From NCBI GenBank assembly GCA_004554425.1, contig SFMI01000033.1, positions 1 to 16,358 on the forward strand: 16,358 bases of DNA, given 5' to 3'. Below are positions 15,008 to 16,358 of the stretch, one piece after another. The position numbers and the translations under genes are program-made. Position 1 is the first letter of the stretch, and each line of letters opens with the position of its first letter. The stretch comes from Candidatus Saccharimonadota bacterium. Its GTDB lineage: Bacteria > Eremiobacterota > Xenobia > Xenobiales > Xenobiaceae. Under the pieces are notes generated by a model, which was not told the origin of the DNA, did no database searches, and saw only the letters and a program-made list of their open reading frames with translations.

Positions 15008-16114
15008 ATGATAACTTACATCACCAAAGATCTACCCGGAATAGGCGGCGTAATGCGTACCTATCCCGAAGACTTCATTGTGGAAGAAATTCCTGCTTAC
15101 GATTTAATCAATCAAGGCGAGCATATTTTCATCGAAGTTACTAAAAAACAAATTACCACCCAAGCAGTAGTTGGCGAGTTGGCAGCGGCTTTAAATATAA
15201 AATCTTCTGATATCGGTTATGCCGGCATGAAAGACAGACAAGCTGTAACGACCCAACGTTTTTCCGTTCCGGCCGCTCTTTGGCCTCTTAAAGAAGGATG
15301 TGCACCCCTAAGCGTAAGTGAAGTTATTGAGCCCTGTGAATTAGCGAAGCGCTTAATAATACCGGACAATCTCACTTTCCAGCTCAAGATTTTAGGATTG
15401 CATAATAATAAATTGCGTACCGGCCACTTAAAAGGAAATCGTTTTACTATTCGTTTGCGCCAGTGCGTTTCCAATTGGCCAGAACTAGCTGAACCTATCC
15501 GCCAAGCAATTATAACTGACGGATTTGCTAATTTTTATGGACCACAGCGCTTTGGCCGAGAAGGCAACAATGCAGAAATAGGCCTCAAGGGCTTAAAAAG
15601 TGGAAAAATATTCGGCCCCAAATGGCGTAAATGGCTCATTATTTCCGCTCTTCAATCTGAGCTTTTTAACGTCTGGCTCAATGAACGCATAAATGACGAA
15701 CTTTTTGCCACAGCTATTTGCGGCGACGTCTTCGGCAAGTTACCTCAAGGAGGAATTTTTTATTCGACAGAACCGCAAAACGAACAGCCCAGACTAGATG
15801 CTTTTGAAATCTCACCTTTAGGCCCTATTTTTGGTTGTAAAATGTTTAAAGCCAAGGAAGAAGCCCTGGAAAGAGAACAGAGAATATTAGATCGTTACGA
15901 CATTAAATTAGAAGAATTTAGACCACTTAAAGCTGAAGGTAGTCGTCGTAAAGCTCGCTTAAAAATCGAAGATTTGGAAATTACCTCTGTAGAAGGCGAT
16001 CCAGTGTTTAAATTTACTCTTCCTTCAGGAAGTTATGCCAGCGTATTGATTGGCGAATTTACTAAGAGTGACGATCAAAGCGTCAGTGAAGACGACGACA
16101 CAGCTTCTGAGTAA
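15008..16114 (+). CDS. truD: tRNA pseudouridine(13) synthase TruD
   Basis: Converts uridine 13 of certain tRNAs (tRNA-Glu in E. coli) to pseudouridine. Its 368 residues match the family. The catalytic motif GYAGMKDRQAVTTQ is intact with Asp76 as nucleophile, corresponding to Asp80 of E. coli. Also present are TYPEDFIVEEIP at the N-terminus, GNRFTIRLR, the NFYGPQRFG motif, and a closing LPSGSYASVL strand. The last ~15 residues are acidic (SDDQSVSEDDDTASE) and lie beyond the conserved fold. It is alone on the plus strand, divergent from the ATPase operon, and followed by its own terminator. Confidence 0.95.
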   Translation: MITYITKDLPGIGGVMRTYPEDFIVEEIPAYDLINQGEHIFIEVTKKQITTQAVVGELAAALNIKSSDIGYAGMKDRQAVTTQRFSVPAALWPLKEGCAPLSVSEVIEPCELAKRLIIPDNLTFQLKILGLHNNKLRTGHLKGNRFTIRLRQCVSNWPELAEPIRQAIITDGFANFYGPQRFGREGNNAEIGLKGLKSGKIFGPKWRKWLIISALQSELFNVWLNERINDELFATAICGDVFGKLPQGGIFYSTEPQNEQPRLDAFEISPLGPIFGCKMFKAKEEALEREQRILDRYDIKLEEFRPLKAEGSRRKARLKIEDLEITSVEGDPVFKFTLPSGSYASVLIGEFTKSDDQSVSEDDDTASE

Positions 16115-16141
16115 CCGATTTATAGCTATTAAAGACAATAA

Positions 16142-16177
16142 AAAGCCCTGCAAAATTTTTTGCAAGGCTTTATTTAT
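16142..16177 (+). terminator. Intrinsic terminator of truD
   Basis: AAAGCCCTGCAAAA (16142-16155) pairs with 16158-16171 with a single mismatch. Read on the plus strand it is followed by a T-rich tail (CTTTATTTAT). It lies 28 bases past the truD stop. Its tail abuts the inferred left edge of the IS200/IS605-type element. Confidence 0.8.
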
Positions 16178-16187
16178 AAGATACCCA

Positions 16188-16227
16188 GCCATTCATCCCA
16201 CGGTCTTTAGACCGTGGGATGAATGGC
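16188..16227. repeat. Perfect 19-bp-stem palindrome at the IS end
   Basis: Bases 16188-16206 (GCCATTCATCCCACGGTCT) are perfectly complementary to 16209-16227 with a 2-base loop. CCCACGG...CCGTGGG with a flanking ATTCATC/GATGAAT is typical of the end hairpins that IS200/IS605 transposases recognise as single-stranded DNA. Confidence 0.9.
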
Positions 16228-16257
16228 GTCAACTTTGGACGGAATGCAGCCTTGCTG

Positions 16258-16266
16258 TGATATAAT
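16258..16266 (+). promoter_or_regulatory. Extended -10 promoter for tnpB
   Basis: TGATATAAT: a consensus TATAAT at 16261-16266 with the TG of an extended -10. The best -35-like sequence, TTGGAC (16235-16240), is 20 bases away, which is too long for a normal spacer, so activity would rest on the extended -10. It lies 52 bases before the tnpB start. Confidence 0.55.
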
Positions 16267-16318
16267 ATTCCGGTAACACACATGGTACTATTCTAAATCT
16301 ATAGAAAGGAGAAATCAT

Positions 16319-16358
16319 ATGTATCTTACTGTAAAGCAACAGATAAAACATCTGTCTA
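16319..16358 (+). CDS. tnpB: TnpB-type protein, N-terminus only (partial)
   Basis: Thirteen codons are visible before the window ends: MYLTVKQQIKHLS. This is a familiar start for TnpB/OrfB proteins of IS200/IS605 elements, many of which are RNA-guided nucleases with a RuvC-like domain. AAAGGAG (16305-16311) sits 7 bases before the ATG, a strong ribosome site. Nothing can be said about whether the rest is intact. Confidence 0.75.
   Translation, partial: MYLTVKQQIKHLS

Larger units (their letters stand above)
16178..16358 (+). mobile_element. IS200/IS605-type element, left part only (tnpB-bearing)
   Basis: A strong subterminal palindrome (16188-16227) is followed about 90 bases later by the start of a tnpB-type gene, the normal arrangement of IS200/IS605-family elements that carry tnpB. 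No tnpA is seen in this part. The left boundary at 16178 is inferred: TTTAT at 16173-16177 could be the target motif, since these elements insert next to short T-rich motifs without duplicating the target. The right end is outside the window. Confidence 0.75.

Noticed and set aside
16188..16227. Palindrome read as a second terminator of truD
   Set aside because: It is not followed by a T run on either strand, and its sequence and position before a TnpB-like start fit an IS200/IS605 end hairpin better.

Overview
The window is bacterial chromosome, AT-rich by eye, with tightly packed genes, Shine-Dalgarno sites, ATG/GTG starts and intrinsic terminators. I could not assign a phylum. The core genes (ftsA, nrdR, truD, pyrimidine-nucleoside phosphorylase, purine nucleoside phosphorylase) are generic bacterial ones. 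Exported proteins with Sec-type signal peptides are present, and an IS200/IS605-type element starts at the right edge.

Layout, left to right. (1) 1-2004, minus strand: two genes for exported proteins. One is a purine nucleoside phosphorylase (PNP) with a signal peptide and a Cys-rich mature N-terminus. Fifteen bases downstream of it is an unrecognised exported protein that runs off the left edge. (2) 2184-2792, plus strand: a small HExxH zinc-peptidase-like protein with a DA1-like pattern. It converges on the next gene across a 13-bp-stem terminator. (3) 2872-5910, minus strand: a 1012-residue protein. Its first ~425 residues are a histidyl-tRNA-synthetase (HisRS) fold with the catalytic motifs lost. 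The remaining ~585 residues look intrinsically disordered, with Arg patches, acidic tracts and a Tyr/Asp-rich then Arg/Ser/Gly-rich tail. (4) 5911-6494: a noncoding gap with several small hairpins, including the probable terminator of the next operon. (5) 6495-14780, minus strand: an apparent operon, transcribed as giant P-loop ATPase, ftsA, nrdR, punA, pdp. The last three junctions are very tight (2 nt, 14 nt, 1-nt overlap). (6) 15008-16114, plus strand: truD, with its own terminator. (7) About 16178-16358: the left part of an IS200/IS605-type element, with a perfect 19-bp-stem palindrome, an extended -10 promoter, a Shine-Dalgarno site and the first 13 codons of tnpB.

How the genes fit together. 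nrdR (repressor of ribonucleotide reductase), punA and pdp form a nucleotide and nucleoside-salvage block behind the divisome gene ftsA; ftsZ is not beside ftsA. A second PNP, predicted to be exported, carries Asp where the cytoplasmic copy has the base-recognising Asn, so the cell may run a secreted nucleoside phosphorylase with different base preference. The least explained genes are the HisRS pseudoenzyme with the disordered tail and the giant ATPase with a seven-copy 87-bp tandem repeat. These are the best candidates for undescribed biology here. No complete defence system, CRISPR array, rRNA or tRNA was recognised.
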